A stretch of DNA of 64,000 nucleotides, from the NCBI GenBank assembly GCA_035610835.1, contig CM069442.1:35070452-35134451 (forward strand). Reading direction: 5' to 3'. The DNA is from Ophiura sarsii (Eukaryota > Echinodermata > Ophiuroidea > Amphilepidida > Ophiuridae). This document shows positions 25,640 to 39,100 of this stretch, piece by piece (the first letter of the stretch is position 1; each line of letters begins with the position of its first letter). The notes beneath the pieces are model-generated. The model was not told the origin of the DNA. It searched no databases and saw only the letters and a program-made list of their open reading frames with translations. The position numbers and the translations under genes were made by a program.

Positions 25640-25870
25640 ATGAATGATGTTTGAGAACTGTTGTAGCAAGTCGCTGAGATCGGCATCAAAACATCAACTT
25701 GATTGGGTCGAACCATCCTACAGCAAGCCAGGCAATATATAAAGCGTCGATTATCACCTCCCTTGGGGATAATATAGACTGCTCACCAAACATGCTAAAT
25801 TGGAATTCCGGAAAACGTCTATTTGCAATTGTACCTTGGTAATGTGACGTGTTATTTGCAGTTCTACGGA
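25640..25870 (-). other. Possible eroded coding segment (GWFDPI copies)
   Basis: The reverse strand reads AVGWFDPIKLMF and then hits a stop in frame. The same motif is read from the reverse strand at 9895-10080 and 49290-49540, where it is VGWFDPIILVFDAP and remains open. The three copies differ by indels, so this may be a decayed exon or chance conservation within a duplicated repeat. No family is recognised. Confidence 0.25.
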
Positions 25871-26715
25871 GGTATGCGTTTGCTCGTGTAAACAAAATGA
25901 TAATTCTTGCACTCGAGAATTGTTGAGATAGAAAAATGTGTGTACCAAAAGTGTCATTTAAATTATATTTATAATCAAAGGTCAAGTTAAAGCAATATGG
26001 CGATCCGTTGAGGGGAGGCACTACGTGTGTGCTCTTTCGGAAACTATCCCTTTTGTTCCACATGGTCCGAAACAGAACACAGTGTCAGTTAATGCTGTGC
26101 CAAACGGGTGGGAAATGTTAACCAAATGTTTTTTTTGTTTTATAAATCTTTCTACACTACTAATTCATACACAGGCAAAAGAAATCAAACAAAAATAAGT
26201 ATACATGCAGACGGCAAGAAATATAGAGGCCGTCATATAGGCCGTCATATGGTATACAAATATCGGAACGAATTGCAAATTCAATTCATGGCGTATTTAA
26301 TAATCTACCACGTTTGATGTTATAAATAATGGTTTAATTTATTTTTAATTACAAATGGCTAGGGATTTCTGCTATAGGTTCCTATATTGTGATTTGTAGA
26401 CAAAGGAAAAAGAAGAAAAGAAATATACCTGCAAAAAGAAATTGTGTGTTCATCTGTTCATCTGGAACCACGATGAATTATCGTGGTGAACTAGGTCGGA
26501 TACAATGGAGTCAAGTTTATGTGTGACATACAGATCTACTGGTACAACAAAAGGCTTGATACAAATATGAGATCTTTTTACAATGCCAAACAATTATCCA
26601 CACTGTCACCTTGACTAGCTTGTTTGCAACATCCAAGAAAATTCTGAAATAGGTTTACATACGCAGTTGAAGGCATTCATCTTGTTTATAGCCATATTAA
26701 GTGGGGGAAAATAAA

Positions 26716-26793
26716 GTCAATCTCATTTACCGTTTGTCTTTGGTGAAGATTTTCACTGCGGTGCCATATTTACATGTTTGTCCGCGAGGCATA
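26716..26793. mobile_element. Fragment of the MITE-1 family
   Basis: Matches an internal arm of MITE-1 (segments like TTTGTCTTTGGTGAA and ACATGTTTGTCCGCGAG) and the relic at 57740-58417. The terminal CAGGGTGAGTC ends are not found here. Confidence 0.6.
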
Positions 26794-27869
26794 GGGAATT
26801 CTTTTCCCAGAGTTATATTTAATTAAGGAACGCAAATCAGTATTCAAGAGAATACGAACGCACACCTTGTGCAAAAAAACTGCATGCAGTACCAGTGTCT
26901 TCAATTTGAATTTATTTTTAAAGAGTAACTAATCATTTAAAAACCAAATCTCGACAACTTGGTCTCGGATGTTGATGATTTGATTGTGACGTGCAACGCA
27001 CTGTGAACAAAATAAGGATAAATACATTATGGGCATCGACAATGATGTGTGAATAGTACGCGACAACAAGTGTTTTGAACGAAGTGTTGTCTCTGGTGTT
27101 GAAACACCCTGAAATCATCTGGAATATAATCGTATAATCTTTCAATCGTATTGAGTGTAAACCATATACACAATATTGGGACGGGTAAATATGTTAGGGA
27201 AAGCGAAGAGCTCAAGAACATTTGTAATATCATTTTTATGACGCGAGGACACACGAGATTTTTATAAAGAGTTGAGTTATACTGTTCTGTAAGATTCCAC
27301 GGTAAACGTGATGAACTTTAATGTTGTACTCGAACAATAGTTGCATTTTTATTCACTAGGACTTTTACTTGCCAAGAACAGCGAGAGCAAAACACTGAAA
27401 TTCGAGACGTGCTGGAAGTCATTTCTGACATGAGTACTTCAAATGGTGACGAACCATGCTCCAAATAAAGTCTGTTCGGCTATTAGGCTATTCCGGAGTT
27501 GTAAATTGTATGCGTGTTACAAATACATCACACAAATCGTCCTCTTTAAATTACGATTTCATGAGCTATTTCCAATATACATGATGTCGCGATGACAACT
27601 CCTCTGAAGGAGGGCGTTCAACCTTTGATGTTTTCAGGGTGGATTTCGTTCTCATTTTCTAAACTAGAGGCTGGAACTGATTTAAGGGGATGAAACTCAC
27701 CAATATGAAACCTTTTTAAAAAGCTAACAAAATTCCATAGGTGTTATAATCAGTTAATTGGCAATGAGCTGTAATTCGTTCATGAATATCTTACTCATAG
27801 ATAGGATAACATTTCTGACTGATTTTTAAGATATATCTGTTTCTAGAAATAATTGATTACTCCCGATAA

Positions 27870-28330
27870 TCAGTAGTAATCATGAAGATTTTATAAGACT
27901 GATCCAAAAGGTGTACTCCTTGCATACGTTTAGGCAACACCTGCTTCTTTTCTCAACATACTTTCGATTGTAATTACAAAAGGGTCTCAACTGCAACCTG
28001 TAAATCTCTGTTACCTATCTTTATCTGTGCCTATCGACCCAAACCAATTATTGTTGCAGCTATGCGAGCAATGTCAAAAAACTTAAACCTCTTTTGGCTT
28101 ACTAAGTTGCCTTGCTTGTTTCCATTGAAGTGATAGTGTTTTTCAACATGTTTAAAGAAGTACATTGTATATGCGGCTATTCTCACAATCACTCGCAGGT
28201 TGACTTCAGATCAGTAGTAATCATGAGGGTTTTACAAGACTGATCAAAAATGTCCTTGATCCTTGCATAAGTTTCGGCAACCCCTGCTTCATTTCTCAAC
28301 ATGTGTTTGCTGGTGATGAGTATTTCCTAC
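27870..28330 (+). repeat. Internal tandem duplication shared by both arms
   Basis: AGTAGTAATCATGA followed by a conserved ~95-bp block occurs twice (about 27870-27965 and 28210-28305). Both units also exist in the right arm near 55830-55910 and 56120-56215. The local tandem duplication therefore predates the inverted duplication. Confidence 0.7.
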
Positions 28331-29007
28331 AAAAGGATCTCAACTACCACCTTTTTCGATCTCTTATACCTATCTACCCAAACCAAAGCTATTCTTTCTG
28401 GGGTCCAACGTTATATAATCTGTACATCATATTTAATAGAATGTTATAGCATAAATAACATGTTTGAAGTGATTATCTGAAAAATAAAAGTGTACCTGTT
28501 TATACATGCGCCCTTTAAAAGAGTTGAATTAAAGTGTTCTATATTAAATCTATGAGCATTTATAGTTTAGACAGATGTACCATACGTGACAATTTCTCCA
28601 AATCAGAATATTCAGGATCGAACATCATTACGTTAAAATTAGATTTCGTTTCAACAAATATAAATATTTTTTTCTCCAAATGATGATGTACAAAGTGGCT
28701 AGGCATAGCAACCTAACATTAAGATATATGTCCATGGAACAAGATTTCAAACAAAGTAACATGTATACAATGTATTTGCCTAACTCCAAGGTAACTCGTG
28801 TTAATGTTAAGTCAGATCGAAGCAGCAATATCCGCTTAAAGATATCCGTGAGCGTATATAAGTGTTAGGGCAATGACCAAAGCCGGACACTTCTGCACAA
28901 AGATACGACACTGACCGTAGGCGGAATGGCTCAGAAAATATTGTCGCATACATGAAAGGATTGAAGCTCCTTTTCTATCAATAATAAAAGTCCAATAAAA
29001 TATTCAA

Positions 29008-29472
29008 TCATCTTTCTTTACGTCGAACCATTGCGAAGTGGGTTAAAACTGATCCTTTATCGCCCCATGCTACTTCAGAATTGCCATTTGCCGTCCAGCA
29101 TCTTCGTAACACACCCGTGAGAGCATAACCCGCTCGGAAGTCTTCGTTGCTTACATGTGATGTCATTATCAATTGGAAATAAGGTAGTTTGATATTACTA
29201 TCCGATAGAAATTGACCTGTGATATAAAGCATTCCGTCAGCAGTGTCTGATATTTTAGCTGTTGTAGTCACTTTCTTTCCAGAGGCACTAATTTCACTTA
29301 TCTTGCATCGTTTTCTATTCCATCTGAATAACTTTATTTTCCAGGATACACTGGGTGCAGCTGCTGCCCATCCTTCATAAGGAAACAAGACAATCTTTAC
29401 GGATCGTCCCATTTTACACATAAATTTTAGACACGGGTGTCCTCGTTTCTCGTAATAGAAAAGACTCACCAT
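29008..29472 (-). CDS. Unrecognised 154-residue protein, gene A
   Basis: Single open frame of 154 codons plus stop, with a strong animal start context (A at -3, G at +4). I recognise no family. The protein is basic. It has no evident signal peptide or membrane segment, and alternating hydrophobic residues suggest beta strands. It has four cysteines (14, 19, 56, 125) and five tryptophans (35, 44, 51, 126, 136), all conserved in gene B. Against gene B I count 35 nucleotide differences in 465 (20 at third positions), no indels and 14 amino-acid changes. That corresponds very roughly to a nonsynonymous/synonymous rate near 0.2. No intron boundary or polyadenylation signal could be assigned. Neither expression nor completeness can be judged from the sequence; it could be one exon of a longer gene or a domesticated element protein. 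Confidence 0.7.
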   Translation of the reverse strand: MVSLFYYEKRGHPCLKFMCKMGRSVKIVLFPYEGWAAAAPSVSWKIKLFRWNRKRCKISEISASGKKVTTTAKISDTADGMLYITGQFLSDSNIKLPYFQLIMTSHVSNEDFRAGYALTGVLRRCWTANGNSEVAWGDKGSVLTHFAMVRRKER

Positions 29473-31375
29473 GGTTCATTTAAGTAAATCGATATAACAT
29501 TGACAATGACACAATAATATGTGTACAGTATAACCACCTTTATTTCTGAAGATACTCGATCAGTGGTCAATGACGTATGTTTTTTCCGATAACCAGTTGT
29601 GTTGTGACTTGTAAGTTCACACAACCGGTGCTTGTTGCACTACTGTAGCGGGCAATAAATCGTACGAACGATTTAATACGGTACCTGGAAATGACAAGAT
29701 AACAAGAGGAAGAATCCACACGTCGGCTGCATATAATCCTAAGCTCGAGATGGATCACGAGAAGCACAAACACGATTATGCCCACACAGATATAGCATAA
29801 GTATACCCATTTGAGCTAGTTGATATTAATGTTTTTACGCGTATTTCACTTCAGCAAATTTTGAAATATCTGGAACAACAATTTCTAAAGCGAGCTGAAG
29901 ATATTTAGAGTTTATGCCTAACTACATGCTGGACAAAAAGACGACAGGACAAGATAAGAAGATGAAATTAGCACATCATCACCAATGTATAATCCAGAGA
30001 GATAGAATTACCCCAATAAAACACAATTTCATGATCAGTGGTTGATTCACGCAGTAATATACTGTAACCTGAATGTAAGAGTGGGATGAAACATAAACAA
30101 ACGTCCTAGTCGAGCTCCATATCAACCGTTCTTTATGTGGCTCGCACAGTAGCCTGATTTCGAATGATTTGAGAAAAAGCTAACCTATTTAAAACTACCC
30201 AACAATGCGTGCGCAGTGATAGATGCAAGGCATTTGGGCAAGTTCATATTCACTGAGGGTATGCGTGTATCTCAATACGGCAAATCATGCCTATCTGGAG
30301 CTATACTTCTGCAACAACGTATATATTATGTCACGGAAACAGTATATGGCTTAGCAGACAATATGATAGGAGAACGAGATGAAATCAACACATCGCCACC
30401 TACGAATAACCCTTATATTGAGATGGAAAGATCATATTGTATATGAAAACATTACTAGGGGTGAGTCTATACTGTTATAGGAGTGTCACGAAACATAAAC
30501 AGACATGATATTGCAATGCCAATTTAAATCCACATTACCCGATATATAACGGTCCCCTTAAGTAGAAAGCGTGTTTTAGAATGATTAGCTAGGGAAGCTA
30601 CTCAATGTCTTCGATTATGTGCCCGCAATGCGCGACACGTTTGGACTAGTTAAAATAGGGTGCAAGTGTGCGTATATTTCGATTATGTTAATACAAAATA
30701 TGTGGAACTATTGTGCTTGATCACTGTTAATGATCATATTAGACAAATGGTAATTTAAGAATCCGATGCGTATTCAATCACGCCTGCACACAATGCTAAA
30801 TATGAAAGTGAGATAATGACATAAGATTCAACAGTAACAACAGACGCATCATCTGTCTTAAACTTAGTTACAAAATGCAATAAACATGATAAAGACAATC
30901 AAATCTTGTTCAACCTGGCTAACTGTATTTCATAACTGTAACAATTGAATATTTCGCCCGTGAAGCATTCCACAATTTCGAGAATGAAAAGCAACCATAC
31001 GTTTACATATCAATCGAATCGTGTTGCAATAACGCTTTGAATTCAGTGTTTTAAAGGAATACTTGTGATGTATGTTGAAATACTAAACCTAGCCCAAATG
31101 TTATCTGTATTAAAATGACACCTAAATAAATTATTGAAAGCAAATTACAAAATAAAACTGCCTTCTCGTTAATGCACAACGACTACATAATATATACGGC
31201 TTCTTTTGCCAGCATGAAACTTTGCCTACAGAGTTGAAATCAGCTTTGCTACCATGTTCTTTATCAATATCGACTTGCAACAAATGGGCCAAACGCCAAA
31301 TTTAAACATTTGATTTTTACAAAAAATTGGATTCAGTCTGCTTCGTTGACTCACATTCATCTACATTCTTGAAAT

Positions 31376-33200
31376 GATCGCAGACCATTGGGAATCTGTA
31401 AATAAAGTTAGTTTCATTAAACAACTTAAGTCAATTGAAAAATCGCTCTACTCCACAGGTGTCAGCCTTCTGCGCATGCAAGAAATGTCTTTAACAAAGC
31501 TATGTAGTAACTACAAAAGAATTATCGTGGATGAGCGGGTATATGCATATGCCGTTAAGTAACTGCTTTAAGAACGTGATGTTGCCCGAAACACTAGAAT
31601 AATGAAGTCAAATTATGGAAATGTTCAGACTGTTCTGATGCTTGCCAGCTGTTGAAAATGTCGAGGAGAGATTTAAGTGCTTAACGTCTATAGATTTTTA
31701 GAAGTAGGACTTCTCTTCAACATAATAGTTGCAAGCAAGATCGCGGGAGATTACTAATCACAAATCTGGGTCCCTATAATATTTTAACGTTGAAGTCAAA
31801 TGACAGTGTTGTCCTGTTTGCTTGCGGCTACACTCTTCAGTGATACTCCAACTTCACTTAACCCAATCGTTTCGATTTATTGCACAAGGAAAAGATTCGT
31901 TGGAATGAAATGACAAGATAGTGATCGAGTCGCTCGTCTAGTGTACGACCCCGAGGCGATCTCTATGTTTCGTAATACTCAGATCGGAACATACAAATCG
32001 GAAGTCCCCGATGTTGATCATTAAGAAATGCATAGAATACGAAATACCGTTAGCATATTCATGTTTGGTAACTACCAATCGATGCCCTAGATTACCCTAG
32101 AGGTGTATTCATTATTTAGAATCGAGGAGGTGATTTAGCTGTGGCATTTCTAAAATCGTTGTAACATTGACGTTATTTTTTATCGAGTACGAACATGTAG
32201 TGTATGGCTTGCATTGGAGAGGTGCTTTGGTCTGATCACATAACTAAACCAAGTGTGATTCTATCCAGTGTGAAATTCCAAAGGATTTAGGAAAACTGTG
32301 AGCATCTGCTGCTGCAGTTAATTTCTTACGTCTATGGACATTGAAAGCGTTTCGCGTTAAATACAAAGTTTAACGTACAATCATTTCAAGAAAACATAAT
32401 GGTATATAATCGATGTAAGGGTTATGGCCAAATATAACTTCGCATTATAGGAAGACCAATTCAAAACATCTAACAAAATATTAAAATCACACGTGAGCAT
32501 CGAGAGAATATAGAATCCTACACAATAAGTCCAACTGGAATTTCGAATAATTTGCGTGATGATCCAATGCGTGCATCGAAGCTTGGGTTATTTCATTATC
32601 TAAGCAGAACATTGTGGTTTGATGGAATATCTGACTGTGTATTGTAAGCACCCATATAGGGTCACAAGACTAGGGTGTACTGAAATGTAGTTATCAAAAT
32701 ATTACCTTGAAGCAACTCGTGCTTGGTGAACAATGCTATACATGTAAGCATGGGCACTTTTTGGTCTCTATTTCAAAAAATAATAAATATTTTCAACAAC
32801 AAAAAACGATTCCTAGGGAATTGTATGAGGAATATAATAAAACTAGTATGACAAAATTTAACAAAATATATTTTGAGTTATCTTTTCCAAACCTAAAATG
32901 GGTCAAAAAACGTGTTTTTTATAATTTTCTCCAAAATGGTCAATTTCATGATTATAGTTGGATTCATTGAACCCTTTCCTGCAAAAAAATGTATACTTTC
33001 ATATAGATTAAATGAATAATGAAGAAGTTACGGCAGTTTTACGGAGGCTGTACCTGAAGGTGCACAGCCCCCTAAGCATAAAATAATGATGTGATGAATT
33101 AAAGTTAAGGTGCAAAACAAATTACATTTTGATTCAACTTTACCCAAATTTCAGTGTCAGAATGAATCGGGACAAAGTTTACTTTAGATTCTCCAGATTC
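31376..33200. other. No recognised gene
   Basis: 31430-31680 matches copy 1 (18870-19220). 31862-31940 is an inverted match to 46336-46410 (shared GTGATCGAGTCGC), which is off the main palindrome axis. The remainder, including a 87-codon open frame at 32707-32970, shows no support for coding. Confidence 0.4.
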
Positions 33201-33211
33201 TGGACTGTGCT

Positions 33212-33365
33212 TACTATAGGTAATTTAATAATTGAACGAACACAACTAAGCAGCGTATCGTGTACATTGCGTGAAGCGCACACAACCATTCGCGTGATAA
33301 TTTCGGGCGCGATCATCTTGGTTCTGCGTTCGCGTTGTTCGTTCAATTATTAATTACCTATAGTA
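33212..33365. mobile_element. 154-bp MITE
   Basis: Ends are inverted copies starting TACTATAGGTAATT and extending about 35 bp with a one-base indel (through GAACGAACA). The interior is CpG-richer than the surroundings. No coding capacity. TA at each end may be the target duplication or part of the repeat. Confidence 0.8.
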
Positions 33366-33501
33366 TCGTTTGCTCACTACTGATGAAATCCTTTCAAAAG
33401 TTGCGTCATTGTTTATATCGGGGTCATTATTTTCTCTAAAAACAATCTGAATAAGAGCATATTATAAGCAACATTGTGACGCTCCAACAGCGCTTCGGAT
33501 A

Positions 33502-33682
33502 AAGTGTACTTTAGGTCCCATATACTGGTTTACCAGTATCGTGCAGATAAAATGTGCCAGTATCGCTCGATACTGGTACGATTTTACTGTTCCAAATTGT
33601 GTTCCAGTATCGAGCGATACTGGAACATTTTTATGTTCCAGTATCGGACGATACTAGTAATCTGGGACCTAAAGTACACTTT
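33502..33682. mobile_element. Palindrome-cluster element, complete copy
   Basis: The best-bounded member of the family. It starts AAGTGTACTTTAGGTCCCA and ends with the reverse complement of that sequence. Inside are three clear 20-bp palindromes (33557-33576, 33604-33623 and 33638-33657) plus half-copies, spaced about 28 and 15 bp apart. Terminal inverted repeats identify it as a MITE-like mobile element about 180 bp long. Almost all of it can fold into a series of hairpins. Confidence 0.8.
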
Positions 33683-34574
33683 TCCAGTGCTTCGACCGGC
33701 TCACCAGTATGTCACCGGACGAGCTATGTTGGAGCTCTCTGGGTACTGCTAACGAATCTAGATATTTTTCAATTGTACGCTAAGATTATTACGACCTGTG
33801 ATGGACTATTTTGGTTTAATCATCGTTTATGCAGACCTTATCAAGTTTGCTGATGTCTTTTTGAAAGCGTCTATACCATGCCACATAAGCCAAATGCTTT
33901 CAAACACCAACGTGTTCTTTGTAGAACAGTATTAACTTGCTTCTTAAAATCATCTCATCAATCAGCGTGTCAATGAGGATAAGTATTATTGAGTAGGTTG
34001 TTCATTTTCACCAGATTTGTAGATTGCGTTGCCTCGAAAGAGTAATGACAGATGCTTCCGTTAAATCATGAAGCTGCTATCAATTTACCCGTGGGCTTTG
34101 AGTAGCTCTTTCATTTCATTAATACGAAGTGAACGCCTTCATGATTAACAATGGTCATGATCAGTACTGTGATTATGATAGCTAATTAATCAATTTGAGG
34201 GTTTCTATATATATTATTTATTTAAACATGGTAATAATTTCAGGTTTCATTTTTTCTGAGAAATTTCACTGAGACCCTTTGAAAAACATCGACATCTAAA
34301 TCTAGTCACCTTATTGCTACTCAAAACGTTACAGACGCCTGCATATGAGTTGTTAAGCGTGTGAATATTGTACAGTGTGGATTAAGGATTGCCTTCAGTG
34401 TGCAAATATTAACGGTCTTTCAGTATGCAGATATTGACAGTCGTATCCTTCTTGTTCTCCGATCGCGTTCAATTAACCCTAAAGCTCCTAGGCATTACAA
34501 AAACAACAGTACTACACTCTTACATCGCCTGGTCAATCTCGTGCCACGCTCCGCCACGAGTTCAACTTTAACCT

Positions 34575-34650
34575 GACCTCAGACTTTAGAGCATCAGACT
34601 TGCACACACGCCGCCCGGGTTCGATCCCGGCGCATGCGGAGACCGATTAC
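34575..34650 (+). mobile_element. tRNA-like SINE head
   Basis: A perfect T-arm (CCGGGTTCGATCCCGG) is preceded by TTAGAGCATCAGACTTGCA, which resembles a tRNA D-arm to anticodon region. Box A is degraded and the acceptor stem is absent, so it is a SINE fragment or tRNA pseudogene and not a working tRNA gene. Confidence 0.6.
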
Positions 34651-35015
34651 CCCCTCAAATTAGACCCGTTTTTCTTCCCTGATAGTCCAATATTCCAATT
34701 CGCGAATCTGGTATTGGGAGCTAGGGTTAATAAACTGATTAATATCACCAGTGTCGCTAACATCTCTAACATCTTTGAATATCAAATTTATTATGACTAA
34801 AGTAGCACTTGTAAAAGTGTACACAAGACACCTAATTAGCAGATTTTAGAGTGCAACACGTAATATGTGTGTCGTGTATGGTAGAAACAGGTTAGATGAG
34901 AGAAAATGAGATGAGAACAATTAATATATACATGCTGGCAGTCCACCATAGGCATATCTATTAAATTAGCTCATAGGATGACAATATCATATATCATACC
35001 GTATACAAGTTGGAT

Positions 35016-35174
35016 ATGAGTGGCCATCATAGACAAAATACGGTATGTATACTGCTTCTACATGTAAGATGTTATCTTACACATCTAACCTTCCAAGTTG
35101 TACGTGTAACCTTACACGTACTACGTGTTACCTTCGCCATATTACACGTTTTTGTGTGCATGATGGCCACTCAT
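35016..35174. mobile_element. 159-bp MITE with internal hairpins
   Basis: Perfect 15-bp terminal inverted repeats (ATGAGTGGCCATCAT). The interior has several short palindromes of the TACGTGTAA type. It is absent from the right arm. No target duplication could be fixed. Confidence 0.7.
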
Positions 35175-36056
35175 AGTTGGGGAAAAGCCTTATAAATAAA
35201 CGTTTATATGCATAATGTATACAAGTAATAAGTCACTTGCACTCTAAGATATCGGTATCATGCACGCCTTGTCAAATATGTGCGCCGGAAAAAGTTATGT
35301 GATTTGTATGATGCTTCCCTTATCTAGAGGCTTTTTATATGTCCACTTCCAATTGATTCCGCAGGTAATCAATATTAAACAGTGACAAACATTAACTAGC
35401 AACCTACTGTAGCACTGATGACTGTTACAATAACGTAATCCAATACCACTTGAGAACACTTTCACTAATTACTACGTGTCAGTACATATCTTACACGCGC
35501 ATATCATAAAACAAATCATGTGTGAACGAGATTGGTGTTTGATACGTCAAGTCAACATCGTCGTTGTATCTTTGTGGCAGTATAATGAATGCTTCTACGG
35601 ACAATTTCTATTTTGATAACCCACCATCAAGTATAATATGGATAAAATAAAAGTTATATTAACCGTGTATTAGTATTGAAAACTGTTTGAATATGAACTT
35701 AATCTGTTCGAACTGCACACAATAAATCAATGGCCATTATGTTTCCCGATTTCCAGTGTGTGCTAAGAAAAACTGTTTTTGCTGAGGCATTTTATTGTGC
35801 ATTAACCCGACATAATTTTCACAGCTTTAGAGGAAATGCCAGATAGGGAAAATCAGCAATATCTTCTATATTTCCAATTGAAAAGGAGATCGGGCAAGAT
35901 GAGCTCATAATTGAATCACATCTTATTAATAATTAGTTTTCTAGATTAGATCTTAGGATTAACATCAACATTAGGTATTTTATATGTGATTTGTTGTACA
36001 GCTACAGAATATATGAGATGACCTTCTTAATCCCATATATTTTGCGCTTGATAGTC

Positions 36057-36108
36057 AAAAAAAAAAAAAAAAAAAAAATTTCTTTTTTTTTTTTTTTTTT
36101 TTTTTTTC
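36057..36108. repeat. A23-TTTC-T25 tract at the LINE 3' end
   Basis: A run of 23 A (36057-36079) is followed by TTTC and 25 T (36084-36108). The T run is the LINE poly(A) tail seen from the plus strand. The adjoining A run lies between the tail and the target duplication and is not expected from simple insertion. Confidence 0.85.
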
Positions 36109-39100
36109 CCCTGCATACAACAATCGTTTAACAATGTTGTCAGCTGCACCTTTTTATTTTTTATTTTTTAATTTTTTAAACGGTATTGTGTAAAAAATTA
36201 CAAATATTTACTTTCTACTTTATTTTTTTATTTTTCATTCATCTATATTCTATACATAGTTATATAACATAATAACAATATATTAAAACATACTGCTATC
36301 AATAAATATGAACAACAACAAAAAAGACTCTACCATCGAACAGTATGTACCAACAATTACCATTAGCATGAAGATAGATGGCTATTGATCATCAACGGCA
36401 CATGATCTTCGCAGGTGAGTTGACAAACAAAGCAATATATAATATGGGCTGTCATGTACATGTGTTTTACAAGAAGAATAACATAACCTACTATTTACTC
36501 TGTGCCTTGTAGGCTTTTGCCAATCTTATACCACATATTTTCACTATGTCTCAAGATACTGATTCTCCATCTTAATTCATATAGAAACCATTTAAATGCA
36601 TCAACGTTTTTATTATCAGTGATCTTCATATGTCTGGATCTATACAGAGTGAACGACGCCAAACTAAGCATTCTATTTAGCATTACATTCAATACACTTT
36701 GATTATCTGGTTTATAACCAAGTACAATGATTTTTAACAATATCTCTGGACATGGAATATTGTTAGAAATAATAAATCTTTTAAAATGAACCCAAAAGCG
36801 TTTTGATAAAGGACAGGCAATAAATGAATGTAGATAATCATCTGACGTGTTGCACTCAAAACAATTAGGTGAGTTCGCCTTATTCCATTTATATAAGTTT
36901 GCTTTGGTAGCGATGATTCTATATAATAATTTGTAATTGAACTCTGCCAATTTTCTCTCTTTTTCAAGAATAGTTTTCATAGTCCAAATATCGTCCCATT
37001 TTGGTGACGTTGACAGTTCCTGTGCCCATCTGTTCTGAATTATTGGCACGACTGTGAACTTTTTAACTACATGAACGTAAATATACCTTGATTGCCAATA
37101 CATCATATTTACACGTTTTTTATTTACATATATACACGAGGTTCTTAAACGAGTACTTATTTCAATAGGCATATTGTTGGCGTTTAATAAAGCAAACCAA
37201 TTCTTTGGAATTGATTTGAAAATAATAAATAGCTCTGCAATCCAGTTGTGCTTATTTTTAAGCTTGTCAAGTATATATGTAGTGGAAAAGATACCATCAT
37301 TATTTATAAGGTCATTGATATATATTATATCACTATCAATCCAGTGTTTGAAATACAAGGTCTTGCCATTGTGCATGATCAGTTCATTTCCCAATATAAT
37401 ATGACTTTTGACCCTTAACGAGTCGTTGATTGGTAATTTTCTATAATCATTATCTAGATTATGCCATGCTTTTACCAAATCTGAATAAAATTTTGGTAGA
37501 CCAATTAGCGATGGGCCATTCTTTGCCTCCACAAAATTCATATTTAAGATTAAAAAGTTTGAACCATGAACATTTAAATAACGTTTAAAAAGAAATTTCC
37601 ATTTACTATCATCATCATACATATAACGTTTTAACCATATACATTTCAAAGCTATACACTGAGATTTAAAATCACACATTTTTATTCCTCCCATATTGTG
37701 ATTTCGAATGAGAGTTTTTCTCTTTATTTTCTCCGGTTTTTTATTCCATAAGAAATTGAAAATAATTGAGTTCACTTCATTCGTGAAGTTTTCAGGAACG
37801 GGTAGACAAGACATTAAAAATGTTAAATTGGATATACCAAGACATTTTATAATAGTTGCTTTACCATACAGCGTTAGCTTTCTTCGATACCATGAGTTCA
37901 AGATTCGAATTAGTCGATCTTTTTTCTCTTGCCAAATGCTCTTGTAACATTCTATCATATTGTGTCCAAAATAAACACCAAGAGACTTAACCTTTTCAGT
38001 TGGCCATTTTACAGATTTATGTTTTACAAAGTGACCAAATGCTAAACCTTGAGTTTTTTCCACGTTAATTTTTGGTCCTGCAAAAAATCCAAATGTATTA
38101 ATGATTTTCAACATGCTATCAAGAGATTCTTTCGTTGAGCAGAAAAGAGTTGTATCGTCAGCAAATTGGCTAATACGAGCTTCACAATTTTCTTCGTCAT
38201 TGTCATCAATGACAATACCTGAGATAGTTTGATCTTGTCTTATGTTCAAAGCTAAGACTTCGGAGACTACAACAAACAAGAGTGCAGATAACGGGCAGCC
38301 TTGACGCAAACCTCTGCTCAATCTAAAGAACTTTGATTTCCAACCAAGATTCAAAACAGAACTCTCAATATTATTATACATTACTGTAATCCAATTGATA
38401 AACGATGGTCCAAAATTAAACTTCTGTAATGTTTGTACTATAAAGTTCCATTCGACGGTGTCGAAAGCTTTTTCGAAATCTACAAACAAAATCGCAGCCG
38501 ATTTGTTCTCATTTATACATAAATTAATAACATCATCAATTAATCTTATATTTGTACCAATATATCTACCTTTTATGTAACCAGTTTGATCTGTGTGTAT
38601 GATTTTACTTATGACTTTCTTCAAACGATTTGCCAAAACCACTGACATGATTTTGTAATCAGTGTTCAATAGACTTATTGGGCGCCAGTTTTTTAATTGC
38701 AGTTTGTCGCCCTTTTTGTAAATTAAACTGATAATTGCTCTTCTTTGAGTGGATGACATGTGACCTTTTTCGAAGCAGCAATTTAATGAGTTAACCACTA
38801 AGCTACTTATACAATTCCAGAACACCTTATAAAATTCTGCTGGAATACCATCACAACCTGGACTTTTACCCGGTCTTAGTTGATCTACTGCTTCTTTGCA
38901 TTCAATATTCGTCAATAAACCTTCACATTTACTTTGTTCCTCTTTGGATAAAATATCAGTAAATGTTGTATTATTCAGATACCCTTTAATATTGTCACTA
39001 TCAACATTAGCACTTGTATATAGATTTTTGTAAAACCTTTCTTCTTCCTTCATAACGTCTGATTGCTTAGTAAGCAAGGAATCGTCAGGTAGTTTGAGTT

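Larger units (their letters stand above)
23880..34200 (+). repeat. Direct segmental duplication, copy 2
   Basis: Collinear with 300-21250. It lacks the foldback element at about 25020 and MITE-1 at about 27480. It carries the 154-residue gene A, which copy 1 lacks. From about 26820 onward it is also the left arm of the inverted duplication. Confidence 0.75.

Noticed and set aside
29567..29785. 72-codon frame with a hydrophobic N-terminus upstream of gene A
   Set aside because: The paralogous region before gene B (about 54290-54480) does not preserve the frame, unlike the 154-residue gene.
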